Assembly: GCA_036785325.1 (NCBI GenBank) | Contig: JAXIVH010000159.1 | Location: 287,190 to 351,189, forward strand | Direction of reading: 5' to 3' | Source: Urophycis tenuis | Taxonomy: Eukaryota > Chordata > Actinopteri > Gadiformes > Phycidae | DNA length: 64,000 nucleotides | The notes under the pieces: model-generated | Told to the model about the DNA's origin: nothing | The model's input: the letters and a program-made list of their open reading frames with translations, nothing else | Database searches by the model: none | Shown: piece by piece, positions 39,713-51,085 of the stretch | How the letters are laid out: every line of letters starts with the position of its first letter | Position numbering within the stretch: the first letter of the stretch is position 1 | Program-made: the position numbers and the translations under genes

Positions 39713-41959
39713 ATAAAGATAGATAGATAGATTGATTGATATATCTAAATTGGGTTAATGTCCCGCGGGACATTTGGGGGGACCTCGCCGTAAAAATTGA
39801 CTCGTCGGCACGTGGATGGCGTCGTGACAGTTCGTCGTTCACATGGATGAAGTCGTGACAGGTCGTCGTTTGCTCAAGGATGGCGTGACAGGTTCTCGTT
39901 TGTGGCTGTCCACGCACTGTGCGGTATGGCCGACTTTGACGGCACGCCCTGGCCACGCCCTTTGACGTAGAGTCGCAAATAGCACAACTTTGGTTAACAA
40001 CCACGTTTTAGCTGTACTGACCAATTTTCAAGCAGAACGGATAATTGCCTTGTGAGGAGTTCGTTCAAATAGGATGCGAAAATCGCAGAATTTCGCAAAT
40101 TTGAAGGCAAATATCTGACTTCCGGTGAGTTGAGGGGTCATGGTCCAAGAGGCTTTTTTGTAGGTCTGGACCGGTTTAACGTCCACACCGAGTTTCATAC
40201 ATGTCAGTGAAACGTGGTGTCGGGGCTGTCGTTTTTAAAGCCTGTAGGGGGCGCTACTACCACGACAAGCACGATTTTTGGTATGTGAGGTTATGGCAGA
40301 GGTATACATGTGTCCTGTGAATTTCATGTTCATACCTATTACGGTGTTTGCACAGTGATATAAAACCCTAACCCTAACCCTAACCCTAACCAAAATTGAA
40401 TATGGCCCGACTTTGACGGCACGCCATGACCACGCCCTTTGAGGTAGGGTCGCAAATAGCACAACTTTTGGTAAGAACCATCTTCTGAATCTACCCCAAA
40501 AATTTGGAGAAAAAGCGACAAATCCCCTGGGAGGAGTTCGTTCAAATAGGAGGCGAAAATCGAAAATGGCAAAAATTAAAATGAAAATATCTGACTTCCG
40601 GTGGGTTTTTTGGTATCGGTCCAAGAGGCTTTTTTGTAGGGCTAGGCCAGGTTAACATCCATACCGAGTTTTAAACATATCGGTTAAAGTCGGTGTCTTG
40701 GAAAAAACCAAAAAATGGATTATGGCCGATTTTGACGGAACGCCGTGGCCACGCCCTTTGAGGTAGAGTCCCAAGTAGCACAACTTTTGGTAAGAACCAT
40801 CTTTTGAATCTACCCAAAAATTGTGGAGCCCAAGGGGCCAATCCCCTGGGAGGAGTTCGTTCAAATAGGATGCGAAAATCGCAAAAATTCGCAACTTTGA
40901 AGGCAAATATCTGACTTACGGTGGGTTAACGGGTATGGGTCCAAGAGGCTTTTTTGTAGGTCTGGGCCGGTTCAACGGGCATACCGAGTTTCATACATGT
41001 AAGTGAAACGTGGTGTCGGGGCTGTCGTTTTTAAAGACTGTAGGGGGCGCTATTTCCACGACAGTCGCAATTTTTGGTATGTGAGATTTTGGCAGAGGTT
41101 TACACGTGTCCTGTGAATTTCATATTCATAACTATTATGGTGTTTGCACAGTGATTTACGCTGCTTTTAGAGCGCCATCCCGTGGCAAATTTTTTTTGTC
41201 CTTTTAAGCCCTGCCTCATGGACCCCTGAGGTATGTGCCTACCAAGTTTTGTGTTAATCTCACTTGCCAATATGGAGTTATAAACTTCTTGATTTTAAAG
41301 AGCGCCACATAGTGGCAATGAGCAGAAATTTTGTAGGATGCATGAGGGCCATATACCGAAGTCACGCCTAAAGTTTGGTGTTTAATGGACATAGCATTGT
41401 GGAGATCTGGTCCACTTCCTTTTTTGACGTAAAATTCATACATCTAAAAATTGCTATGACGCGCTTCGTATAAAGAATTTCAACATAATTCACATGACAA
41501 ATTGTCTTCGTTCAGTCTGTGGATGCTAAATGTCGAGTTTCATGCGAATCGGGGAAAGCCCTATGTTTTGAGCCCCTTGCAGCACTTTGTTAGCATTTTT
41601 GTGTTGTAGCAAAAAAAAAAGGCAGGCGGAAGTGGGCGTGGCCGACATCAGGAGGTGCAGCATGATTGCCCGCATGCGTAGATGTAAAGATTTTGAATGT
41701 GCGACATAATATGCAGAAGTTATAGGCGTTGCAAAGATTGCTCATAAACAGCGCCACCTAGAGGGTTTCCTAGTGTGCGACATGAACGTGACGCCTAGAA
41801 TATATAATTTTTCACCAGGCCTGACAAGTTTGCCAAAAAAATTGAGTTTTCGTATATGTTCAGATAGTGGCTATCAACGTCAAAGATCCCTGAAATAATA
41901 ATAAGAAGAAATCAAAAACAATAGGGACCTCAGTCCTGTTTCACAGGCTCGGTCCCTAA
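39713..41959. mobile_element. Helitron-like non-coding element with three repeated modules
   Basis: Inserted in the 3' LTR without a visible target duplication beyond AA. The right end is CCCTAA followed by T, with an adjacent hairpin (AGGGACC..CAG / CTG..GGTCCCT, 41928-41957), as in Helitron CTRR ends. The left end lacks the expected TC and instead starts with (GATA)n-like repeats. Three diverged copies of a module (about 39927, 40403, 40723) share CGTGGCCACGCCCTTTGA, AGGAGTTCGTTCAAATAGGA and CCAAGAGGCTTTTTTGTAGG. No ORF. Class remains uncertain. Confidence 0.6.
40365..40391 (-). repeat. short telomere-like (CCCTAA)n tract
   Basis: About four CCCTAA units within the Helitron-like element. 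Confidence 0.9.
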
Positions 41960-42092
41960 TTTAAGCATAACTTTCACCTGGTTTCACGTGTCATAATTCA
42001 TGGGTAATTTCACACACCTGAGCTCTTTTCGAACCTGGTAATAGGCAGTCAGTATCCACCACATTCAAATACCCATTGCGCCACTGGTTACA

Positions 42093-44195
42093 ACTGCAAG
42101 AGGAAATGCAAGAGAAATCTGGACAAATATTCAAAAACTGACAGGAAACAGTATAGTGCACAGGGAAATTAGGGAGCTACAGCTAGAGGAGAAAGTCATC
42201 CATGATCCAAGGGACATTGCAACTGCTCTGAACAATTACTTTATAGACTCAGTTGAAGAACTGACTCGGAGCAGCCGTTCCCGGATAGAATATGACCCAC
42301 TAATGCCACTAAACACCGACAAACCGTTTCTTAATTTGTGCACAGTGTCACAGTCACAAGTTGATAAAGCTATGTGTGGCCTCAAAAGCTCTAAAGCCAA
42401 ATATGCATTTTGTATGGATGTAACATTTCTAAAATATCACAAAGATTCTTTCATAGCTCCCTTAACTACTATTATAAATAAATCAATAAATGAAAGTTCC
42501 TTCCCTGAATCCTGGAAGTGCTCTGTCATTACACCAGTCTTTAAGTCAGGTAATCCTGCAATAACCAGCAACTACAGACCGATTAGCATACTTCCAGCAG
42601 TCTCCAAAGTCATGGAAAAATAGTAGCGGAGCAAATTGTAGATCATCTTAACAACAGTCCATTTACCCTAAACAGGATGCAATTTGGCTTTAGAAAACAT
42701 CATCCCACTGAGACGGCGGTTTGCTTCTTTCTGGAAAACATAAAATCTAAGCTGGATGCAGGTGGTGTCATTGGTGCAGTTTTCATTGATCTTAGAAAAG
42801 CGTTTGACACCATTAACCACCAGATACTGCTGACCAAACTCTCTCGTTTTATCTTCTCCCAAAGTACTCTGAATTGGATTAAATCATACTTATCTGCAAG
42901 ATCTCAGTGTGTTAGGATACAGAACATGAAGTCAACATGACGTAACAATAATCTTGGGGTACCACAGGGATCAGTGCTAGGCCCACTGTTTTTCAGTTTG
43001 TTTATAAATGACCTGCCGAGCTGTTGTCCCTCGAATGTCACCTGCCAAATGTATGCTGATGATGCTGTTCTGTATGTCCATGCAAATGATAAAAACATGC
43101 TGCACAGGAATTGACAGATGCTATGACAAATGTATATATCTGGCTTGAGAAATCCCAACTTTACTTGAACATATCTAAGACTGTCTGTATGTACTTATCA
43201 AAAAGAGCAAACACCGACACTGACCCCAACATTTTGGTGAAAGGTAAAACAATTGAGGTGGTACACGAATTTAAATACTTAGGAATCACTCTTGACTCAC
43301 AACTTCTTTTCAAAAGACATATAAAAAACATTGCGAATAAAATTAAGTTTAACTTGTCCAACTTTTGGTGTATTAGAAACAATCTAACTCTTGAGTCAGC
43401 AAAATTATACTTTGACACTATGATCATGTCACACATGTCCTATTGTGTAACAAGCTGGGCATCGGCCTGTAAAACGACACTAAAACCAATTGAAACAGTT
43501 TATAAACAAGCTCTGAAAGTACTGGATAAAAAACCAAAGACGTACCATCACTGTCAGATATTAAAAACACATGAGCGCTTAAGCTGGGACAACACTGTTA
43601 AACACACCGACGCTGTCTTGATTTACAAAATCTTCCATGGCAAAGCACCTCCTTCTTTACAAGAATTTGTGAAAAAAAACTCAAACAGATCAACAAGAGC
43701 TGGCTCTAGAGGTGACTGTGTAGTTCCTTTTAGAAAGAGTGTCTTTAGTCAAACCACCTTTTCTGTTCATGCCTCTCACACCTGGAATTCAATACCACAC
43801 CAATACGTGACCTCCCGACCCCGGCCTCTTTTACCAAACATCTTAAGGCTTGGCTATTGGAAGAACAACACTGCTGCCACAACCCTGCCTAAAACATGTA
43901 TATTGTCTGTCTACGTTTCATGATCCACTAAACGTTTCATTGTTCTTCTTTTCTGTCTTATCGTGTTCTCTCTCTCTGTAATTCCTCCTCCTATTCATTC
44001 TGGCCATGAAGGCTAAACTCTTCTATTTGTTGTTACTGTTGTTTTATTGATTTTACTATTTTATGTTGTTTACATCAACCTGCCACAGGGACTAAAGATG
44101 GAAATTAGCCGCATGCTATAATCTTGCATATTTACATCAATATGTTCATTAATATGCATTGTCCCTGTTTTAAATAAATGAACTCAAACTCAAAC
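42093..44195 (+). pseudogene. LINE A, 3' portion (reverse transcriptase half)
   Basis: Continues LINE A. RT motifs: VFKSGNPAITSNYRPISILP, FGFRKHHPTETAV, FIDLRKAFDTINHQIL, GVPQGSVLGPLFF and YADD at 43052-43063, then WLEKSQLYLNISKTVCMYLS and VPFRKSVFSQTTFSVHASHTW. Broken at 42620, at a TGA near 42938-42940, and by a frameshift near 43100. The last frame ends at 43923. The 3' end is AAATAAATGAACTCAAACTC with (AACTC)n to about 44195. The family is Rex/CR1-like by resemblance. Confidence 0.88.
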
Positions 44196-44699
44196 TCAAA
44201 AGATTGGAATATTTCATATTTTGGATGATAAATGCGTACACACTAAAATACAAAGACAAATGGTATTGTTAGAATAAGTAAAGTAACTGAAAAATACCTA
44301 TGTTGTGTGAATCAGCAAAGCCATTTAATATTGCTTTCGATCTATAGTTTTTGCTATCTCTTAAACTCCACATTTATGTTCATACCTGCTCTGTATGCAT
44401 GCCAGTCTAGACAAGAACAAGAATGTAAATGCACTAATGTGTGTTCAACAAGCTGACAAAAGTTAAGATACAGAAACACCAGTGTGTTGTGGGAGTGGGA
44501 GAAGAATAGTATCAGTGCTTTCTCCGTGTGAATGTTTACTCACAGAAGTTGTGCTTGTCTCCTCTTTCTCATGCACTTGGCTAGTACCACACTCGGCAAA
44601 ATCCTGTAAATTAAAATCATACATTTTACAACATTCAATCTCACAAAAAGAGGACAACGGCTAAGACTAAAGCTCCTTTCCTAACACCTCTCACACACA

Positions 44700-44860
44700 C
44701 ACCAACTTACCTAACTACTCATCTCCTACAGGTTGTTAAATACTCCTCACACTTAACCTATATTGCTAAGCCACCTTTGCACTGTTACTTGTATACTGTT
44801 CCTCACTTGTACGTACTTTGGATAAAACACTTCTGCTAAATGAATTAATGTAAAATGAAA
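44700..44860 (+). mobile_element. SINE/L2-like tail
   Basis: ACTTTGGATAAAACACTTCT then GCTAAATGAATTAATGTAAA is the widespread teleost tail also seen at 13.5 and 18.2 kb. Confidence 0.6.
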
Positions 44861-45154
44861 TGTGCAGAAACTGTATGTAGACTGTGTGCACAGAACTGTG
44901 TACAGCCTTTACAACTAATATGTGGTTATTTGCACAAATACACAGATTAATCTGTATGCAGACAAGTTATAACTCATTTGTACAGGAATTGAATTCTCAC
45001 ACTTAATTTGTATGTGTGTGTAGTAAAACATGTCAGTGGCAAATTATTTATTTTTTTGTTAATTGTACTTACACAACATATCGTCGATGAAACAGTGCTA
45101 TCCATTCCTTGAGATACAATAACCATGAAAAAATGAATTAGGTCATATCAATGT

Positions 45155-45360
45155 CTTAATTCAATTCAATTCTATTTGTAGAGCGCCAAATACAATACAC
45201 ATTGCCTTGCGGCACTTTACAGACTGTACAAGGAGCACCCATGAGTAACAAGGGCAAGAAAAAACTCCCTTCTAATTGCAGTATTCATTTAGGAAGAAAC
45301 CTCGGGCAGATCCACGACTCATGGGCTCACCCCATCTGCCGGGGGCCCAGCGAGGTAAGT
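45155..45360 (-). mobile_element. dispersed teleost repeat, antisense
   Basis: TTCAATTCTATTTGTAGAGC, GGAAGAAACCTCGGGCAGAT and CCATCTGCCGGGGGC are familiar from a high-copy fish LINE/SINE family read in reverse. Confidence 0.5.
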
Positions 45361-45534
45361 ACAGTCTGTCTATAGTGGTAGGTCACAAGTGTACATGATT
45401 TTGACTAAGCGTTATAGTAGCATGGTTTGTTTTGTAATGTTCTAAGATAAGAGTTGTCTGTGGTTTTGGCTGAGTATCATAGAAGCATGATTACTATATA
45501 ATGTACAATATTCTGTAGTCAGACGTCAGTCCGA

Positions 45535-46175
45535 ATTTGAAGAATAATCCATACATGATTTAAAGTGTTTCACAAGTGAATTAAATTAACCAAAAAAAAA
45601 AAAAAAAATTCCAAGCTGCACCATCTAAACATTGGGCTCACATGATAGGTTCCAGTATGTCTTAGAAGACCTAATTGGGAATATTTAGTACTTATCATTC
45701 TAAACATTGAATCATTTTGGAATATTTAGTACTTATCATTCTAAACATGGACTCATTTAGATGTCATGTTTGGAAGAATTAGTGACTAAGATTTCAGCAT
45801 TAGTAATTAGGATAGACCGTTTGGGTTCGTTGGAGAGAACCTACCTTCAAGCAAGCTGTCTGGTTCTGGAAAGACCTGGTTGACGCCACTCCCCTCTTAA
45901 GTAATTAACATTAATATACTGGAACCAATCATGTGATCCCAATGTTTAGATAGTGCATCTTGGAATTTAGGATCAACCGTGTGGAATTTTTTTTTTTTGG
46001 GTTAATTTAATTCACTAAGTAACATTAATATACTGGAACCAATCAGGTGAACCCAATGTGTAGATAGTGCAGCTTGGAATTTAGGATCAACCATTTGGAT
46101 TTTTTTTTTTTTTTGGTTAATTTGATTCACTTATGAAATACATTAAATAATATGTGGATTATTCTTTTGGAATCA
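45535..46175. mobile_element. inverted-repeat element with duplicated right arm
   Basis: The left arm (45542-45670, GAATAATCCATACATGATTT ...) is the inverse of 46016-46164. The right arm is present twice in tandem (about 45900-46015 and 46016-46164), each with a T-run. The left arm lacks about 20 bases found in both right arms. The central part resembles 61840-62000 in reverse. Confidence 0.72.
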
Positions 46176-46849
46176 TATTAGAATACACATATCTTGTGGG
46201 GAATTTCACCATAATTACAACCTAGCAACCTGCATACTCTATATCATACCCCTGGACTATTTATCACCTACTACTGTTCACCTCACATCACCTGTGTATT
46301 GTTCATTAGTTTCACCTGTGGTCCCATCTCATTCACCCCTTTTTTTTAACCATTATGTAGTTCACCTGTGTCGTATCTCTCTGTTCTCGTAATTCCCTTT
46401 TGTTTCTCAACTGTCTAGTTTATTTTTCCTTTTAAACCCTGTGTATCTGTCTTGTCTTTGTGTAATGTTGTAAATGTGTTTAATTGTGTTTATACCTCTT
46501 TCACCAGCATTGCAACCCCCTTAACTACTAATGTTCCTCACTTATAAGGTGTTTAGATAAATCGTCCTCTAAATGAGCAAATGGAAAAACAACACAATGG
46601 TAAAAGTTGAACATTTATTTAATTTTTAACATAATTTTAGAAAAAAGACATGACATAAACTCAGAAATTAACTCAGGAACAAACTACTTTCTACTTTCAA
46701 CCGCTCCCGCTCCCGCTCCCAACGTCTCGGAAGCGCCAGCACCACCAGATAATGGATTTGTATACCACACCACACACCCCAGACTGTTTTCTAGCCATTC
46801 TCATCTTATGTCTGTTCATCTCATTAATAACCACTGCCCATCTGTCATC

Positions 46850-47635
46850 TTTCAGTGTGTGCACCAGGCCTCTACGGATGGTCTACCAGTCTGCGGTGGC
46901 CAGTGTCACCTCTTCACTGCCGTGTGCTGGGGAGGAAGCATTGGGAGCGGTGGTGCCAGGAAGCTGTACAAGCCAGGGAGGAAGGCGAGCTCCGCAGTGG
47001 GGATGAAGCTGGACGGTGTGGAGGCGGCGACAGTGAGGAAGACGAGGGGAATGCTGCTGGCGACCCGGACCTACCCTCTCAGCCTCACTATGCCGAACTG
47101 AAGCAACTGAAGCAACTCAGGAACACGTTCAGCCACATGCTCACTCAGCCAAGTGCCTCAAGTGCTTGGGTGCTCCTTCATCCCACCAACCATCAGGCTC
47201 AGCAAGCTCCAACACCACCAGACAAATGGAATGGACTGAACTTTCATTCACATACACCACACCACACACCTTGGACTGTGACCCAGCCGTTGTTATTCCA
47301 GGACCATTCATATGTTGTACCTGGAATACCTTTATAAATTTGCACATCTTGCACCTTGCACTTTCCGCATACTTGCACTATTTTATCTACTTGCACTATT
47401 TGATCTATTTTGCATTTTGCACCACAAACTGCTATCTAGGACACTAGTATGCATATGGGTCCTCTCGTCACCGACCTGACTTAAGAGCTCGTATTTAATC
47501 TAATCTATTGTTTTTTTATTGTGTATAGAATTTAGCCAGGCTCTTTACTGCTCATCTATCCCCTGCACTGCTGGTCTCTGTGAATTTCTCCTACGGGGGA
47601 TTAATAAAGAAATATCTTATCTTACTTTCAACATC
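46850..47635 (+). mobile_element. LINE 3' fragment
   Basis: Two overlapping frames carry pieces of the RT C-terminus (RPLRMVYQSAVASV; KASSAVGMKLDGVEA; NTFSHMLTQPSASSAW), broken by frameshifts. It ends GGATTAATAAAGAAATATCT (TATC)n at about 47635 and is the inverse counterpart of 27505-27935. Confidence 0.8.
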
Positions 47636-48125
47636 AGACATGATAGACGTAATCAAAACATACAGAATAATGGCTATAAGACAAACAAGGACAATCCAAG
47701 CGATGCTCCATGCGATGTCTCGGCACTCACATCTAAAAGAAAAAAAAAAACATTTGAATGCATAGTAGAAATATAGTAGATAAAGCAGACATGTTCACCA
47801 TAATATGTCAAATATCTCCATATTTCAAAGAGAAAGTAAACTTGCCTGGTAGATTCCTCTGTTGGGAGTTGGTTTTTAGACATGTAATTTACACCTGAGC
47901 ACAAATATTTGTTCAGTCTACATATTCACAATGGCTTGTGTAGGCCTACTTATAGTATGTTTGGTTTCATCTAATTTAAAACGCATGTTTAAAGGATGCA
48001 AATGTATTTATTACTTATTACAGGTACCGGTATTTATTTATTATTGTGTTGGCATGAAAGCAGTATTTTAGTCATAGGCCTAATTAATGTACGGAAGGTT
48101 CTTTTTAATAAAATAACTTAATACA

Positions 48126-51085
48126 GAATTTACATCTGCTATTATTACGGCTAGTTACATCCCCCCTGACGCTAATGCCTCGCTTGCGATGAAAGAACTG
48201 CATTCTGCCATTAGCAAGCAACAAACTACACACCCCGATGCAGCCTTCATTGTTGCGGGTGACTTCAATCACACAAACTTAAAGTCCGTTCTCCCCAAAT
48301 TTAAACAGCATGTCTCCTGCCCCACCAGGGGAGACAAAACTTTAGACCATGTTTACACTAACATGGCCGATGCATACAAATCCATCCCCCTCCCCCACTT
48401 AGGACAATCAGACCATGTCTCTTTGTTCCTACTCCCCAAGTACTCCCCACTTATCAGACGTGTGAAGCCCACAGTGAGGACAGTCAAGATCTGGCCAGAA
48501 GGGGCAGAGGCTAAACTCCAGGAATGTTTTTCAAAACATGACTGGAGTAAGCACTCCTCGGAGGCAACCCTTGACTCCCACACGGACATCACCCTTTACA
48601 CCTCCTCTGTCCTGGACTACATGAGATCCAGCACAGACAGTGTCACTACACTAAAAAGAATTATTACTTTCCCTAACCAGAAGCCATGGATGAACGGGGA
48701 GGTCCGAGCCCTGCTGAAAGCACGCGACATCGCCTTCAGATCTGGGGACCGGCAGGCCTACAGCACATCCAGGGCCAACCTGAGGAGGGGCATCACCGAG
48801 GCCAAACGCAACCACAAGCTGAGGATCGAGGAGCACTTCACGAATGGCTCCGACCCCCGACGCATGTGGCAGGGCATCCAGGCCATCACAGACTACAAAC
48901 CCGCTCACATCACCCCCCAATCCAGCGACGCCTCCCTACCTGAGGAACTCAACGTCTTCTATGGGCGCTTTGATACAGTCAACAAGGAGGTGGCCATCAA
49001 GGAGGTGCTCCCTGCAGGCCACCAACCCCTCACACTCTCCCCCTCCGATGTGTTTGCAGCACTGAGCAGGATCAATCCACGGAAGGCAGCTGGTCCTGAT
49101 GGCGTCCCCGGACGTGTCTACAGGGCCTGCGCAGAGCAGCTGACTGAGGTCTGGACTGACATCTTCAACCTGTCACTAGCCCAAGCAACTGTCCCTGAAT
49201 GCCTCAAATCCACCACCATCGTGCCAGTGCCCAAACACTCCACTGCAGTTGACCTCAATGACTTCCGCCCAGTCGCGCTTACCCCCATCATCGCGAAGTG
49301 CTTCGAGAGGCTGGTCCTGGGTCACATCAAATCCTGTCTACCACCCACACTGGACCCCTTTCAATTTGCCTACCGCCAGAATAGGAGTACAGAGGATGCC
49401 ATTGCCACGGCACTGCACTCCGCCCTCTCCCACCTGGACAAAAGCCATACATATGTTAGAATGCTGTTCATAGACTTCAGTTCAGCATTCAACACCATCA
49501 ACCCCTCCAAACTGATCACCAAACTCCGGGATCTGAACATTGCCCCCTCCCTCCGTAACTGGATACTGGACTTCCTGACCAACAGACCGCAGTCTGTTAG
49601 GATCAACGGTCACACTTCCTCCACCCTCACCCTGAACACTGGCGTTCCGCAGGGCTGTGTGCTGAGCCCTCTCCTGTACTCTCTCTTCACCCACGACTGC
49701 ACACCGACACATGGTTCAAACACCATTGTGAAGTTTGCAGACGACACAACGGTGATAGGCCTCATCAGCAACAACGATGAGTCAGCGTACAGGGAGGAGG
49801 TTCAGTGCCTAGCTGCGTGGTGCGCCGACAACAACCTGTCCCTCAACGCCACGAAGACCAAGGAGATCATCGTGGACTACAGGAAAACAAAAGGCGGCAC
49901 GCACACCCCCCTCCACATTAACGGGACGGAGGTTGAGCGGGTATCCAACTTTAAGTTTCTGGGAGTCCACATCTCCGACAGTCTATCCTGGTCCCTCAAC
50001 ACCACTGCCCTAATCAAGAAGGCTCACCAGCGCCTCTTCTTCTTGAGGAGACTAAAAAAGGCCCACCTGTCTCCTCAGATCCTGGTGAACTTCTACCGCA
50101 GCACCATCGAGAGCGTACTAACCAACTGTGTCACAGTGTGGTATGGTAACTGCTCCGCCTCGGACCGGATAGCACTGCAGAGGGTGGTGAAAATCGCCCA
50201 ACGCATCACCGGTTCCCCACTCCCCTCCATCGAGGCTGTCCAGAGGAAGCGGTGCCTGTGTAAGGCGCGCAGCATCGCAAAGGACAGCTCTCACCCCAAC
50301 CATAGACTGTTCACCCTCCTCCCCTCTGGAAAGCGCTACAGGTCTCTGGGCACCCGGACCACCAGGTTCAGGGGACCCAAGCTGTCAGCCTCCTGAACTC
50401 CAAACCCGCATGAACACTGTGCCCCCCCCCAAGGACATACACCCCTGCCCACCCATGACCTGGACCCATTTGACCCCCCCCCCCCCGCCCCCCAAAGACA
50501 CTCACCACTGCCCACCCAATACCTGGCCCCCCCCCCCCCCCACCCCACCGAGGACATGCACCCCCCGCACATCCAGCACCCCCACACCTCACCCCCCCTG
50601 GACATACTAAACATATTATAATTTATAGTAATGTTATTTATTTATTTATTCCCAACTGCCATTGCCCCCCCACTCCCATACCCATACAACCCATACTCAT
50701 CTGTTGTACCCATTCTGTTATTCTGTTATACTGCACTAAAGCACTACTGCACCACCTGCACACTTACTTCTATTTGCACTACTTCTATTTTGCACATTGT
50801 ATACTGTTTACATTTTTCACCTGCATGTTATGCCACTGTGAGTAACTGTTTAATACCTCGATGATCACTACCTCCATCTGCACTGTTTGTCACTTTGTTA
50901 ATTACCGTCATTTTAATAACCACTGTCACTTTTAAATTTTGCACCTTATTCTGCATTTCTGCATTTCAACCTGCACCTTAATCGCTCATTTGCACTTCTG
51001 GTTAGAACGCCAACTGTATTTCGTTGTCCCTGTACTTGTACTCTGCACAATGACAATAAAGTTGAATCTAATCTAATCTAATCTA
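48126..51085 (+). mobile_element. Rex/CR1-like LINE, nearly full length
   Basis: Truncated within the endonuclease domain at the 5' end. The ORF at 48189-50396 is intact for the rest. The 3' UTR contains a C-rich tract (50430-50600) and ends ACAATGACAATAAAGTTGAA then (TCTAA)n. A short copy of the same tail lies at 2370-2535. Confidence 0.92.
48189..50396 (+). CDS. LINE endonuclease/reverse transcriptase, 735 codons
   Basis: Endonuclease C-terminal half: FIVAGDFNHTNLK, DHVYTN and GQSDHVSLFLLP (the conserved SDH). RT: GPDGVPGRVYRACAEQL, DFRPVALTPIIAKCFERLVL, FAYRQNRSTEDAI, LFIDFSSAFNTI, GVPQGCVLSPLLYSLF and catalytic FADD at 49734-49745. Then NLSLNATKTKEIIVDYRK, FKFLGVHISDSLSW, the TVWYGNCSASDRIALQRVVK tail and LLPSGKRYRSLGTRTTR. 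The true start is lost with the truncation, so the listed start is only an in-frame codon. No internal stop, so it may be a young copy. Retrotransposition of this copy itself is unlikely without the 5' end. Confidence 0.92.
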   Translation: MKELHSAISKQQTTHPDAAFIVAGDFNHTNLKSVLPKFKQHVSCPTRGDKTLDHVYTNMADAYKSIPLPHLGQSDHVSLFLLPKYSPLIRRVKPTVRTVKIWPEGAEAKLQECFSKHDWSKHSSEATLDSHTDITLYTSSVLDYMRSSTDSVTTLKRIITFPNQKPWMNGEVRALLKARDIAFRSGDRQAYSTSRANLRRGITEAKRNHKLRIEEHFTNGSDPRRMWQGIQAITDYKPAHITPQSSDASLPEELNVFYGRFDTVNKEVAIKEVLPAGHQPLTLSPSDVFAALSRINPRKAAGPDGVPGRVYRACAEQLTEVWTDIFNLSLAQATVPECLKSTTIVPVPKHSTAVDLNDFRPVALTPIIAKCFERLVLGHIKSCLPPTLDPFQFAYRQNRSTEDAIATALHSALSHLDKSHTYVRMLFIDFSSAFNTINPSKLITKLRDLNIAPSLRNWILDFLTNRPQSVRINGHTSSTLTLNTGVPQGCVLSPLLYSLFTHDCTPTHGSNTIVKFADDTTVIGLISNNDESAYREEVQCLAAWCADNNLSLNATKTKEIIVDYRKTKGGTHTPLHINGTEVERVSNFKFLGVHISDSLSWSLNTTALIKKAHQRLFFLRRLKKAHLSPQILVNFYRSTIESVLTNCVTVWYGNCSASDRIALQRVVKIAQRITGSPLPSIEAVQRKRCLCKARSIAKDSSHPNHRLFTLLPSGKRYRSLGTRTTRFRGPKLSAS

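Larger units (their letters stand above)
32368..42092 (+). mobile_element. Ty3/Gypsy LTR retrotransposon inserted in LINE A
   Basis: The LTRs start TGTAGCCCAGG and end GGTTACA (TGTA/TACA inverted tips): 5' LTR 32368-33009, 3' LTR 39204-39712 plus 41960-42092. The internal order is gag, zinc knuckle, aspartic protease, RT, RNase H, integrase, the Ty3/Gypsy order. The LTRs look almost identical (one change seen in the first 25 bases; translated stretches of about 100 codons agree fully), implying recent insertion. Yet the coding region has at least two in-frame TGA codons and several frame changes. A clean target duplication is not evident. Confidence 0.93.
39204..42092 (+). repeat. 3' LTR of the Gypsy element, split by an insertion
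   Basis: 39204-39712 matches 32368-32876 and 41960-42092 matches the last 133 bases of the 5' LTR. The 2.25 kb between is foreign. Confidence 0.9.
44196..46600. other. non-coding stretch with dispersed repeats
   Basis: There is no convincing ORF. It holds a SINE-like tail near 44700-44860 (CTTTGGATAAAACACTTCTG), a teleost repeat at 45155-45360, and an inverted-repeat element at 45535-46175. The remainder is AT-rich and featureless. Confidence 0.5.

Noticed and set aside
40365..40391. Chromosome end or fusion point
   Set aside because: Only about four telomere-like units, located inside a transposable element; no subtelomeric context.
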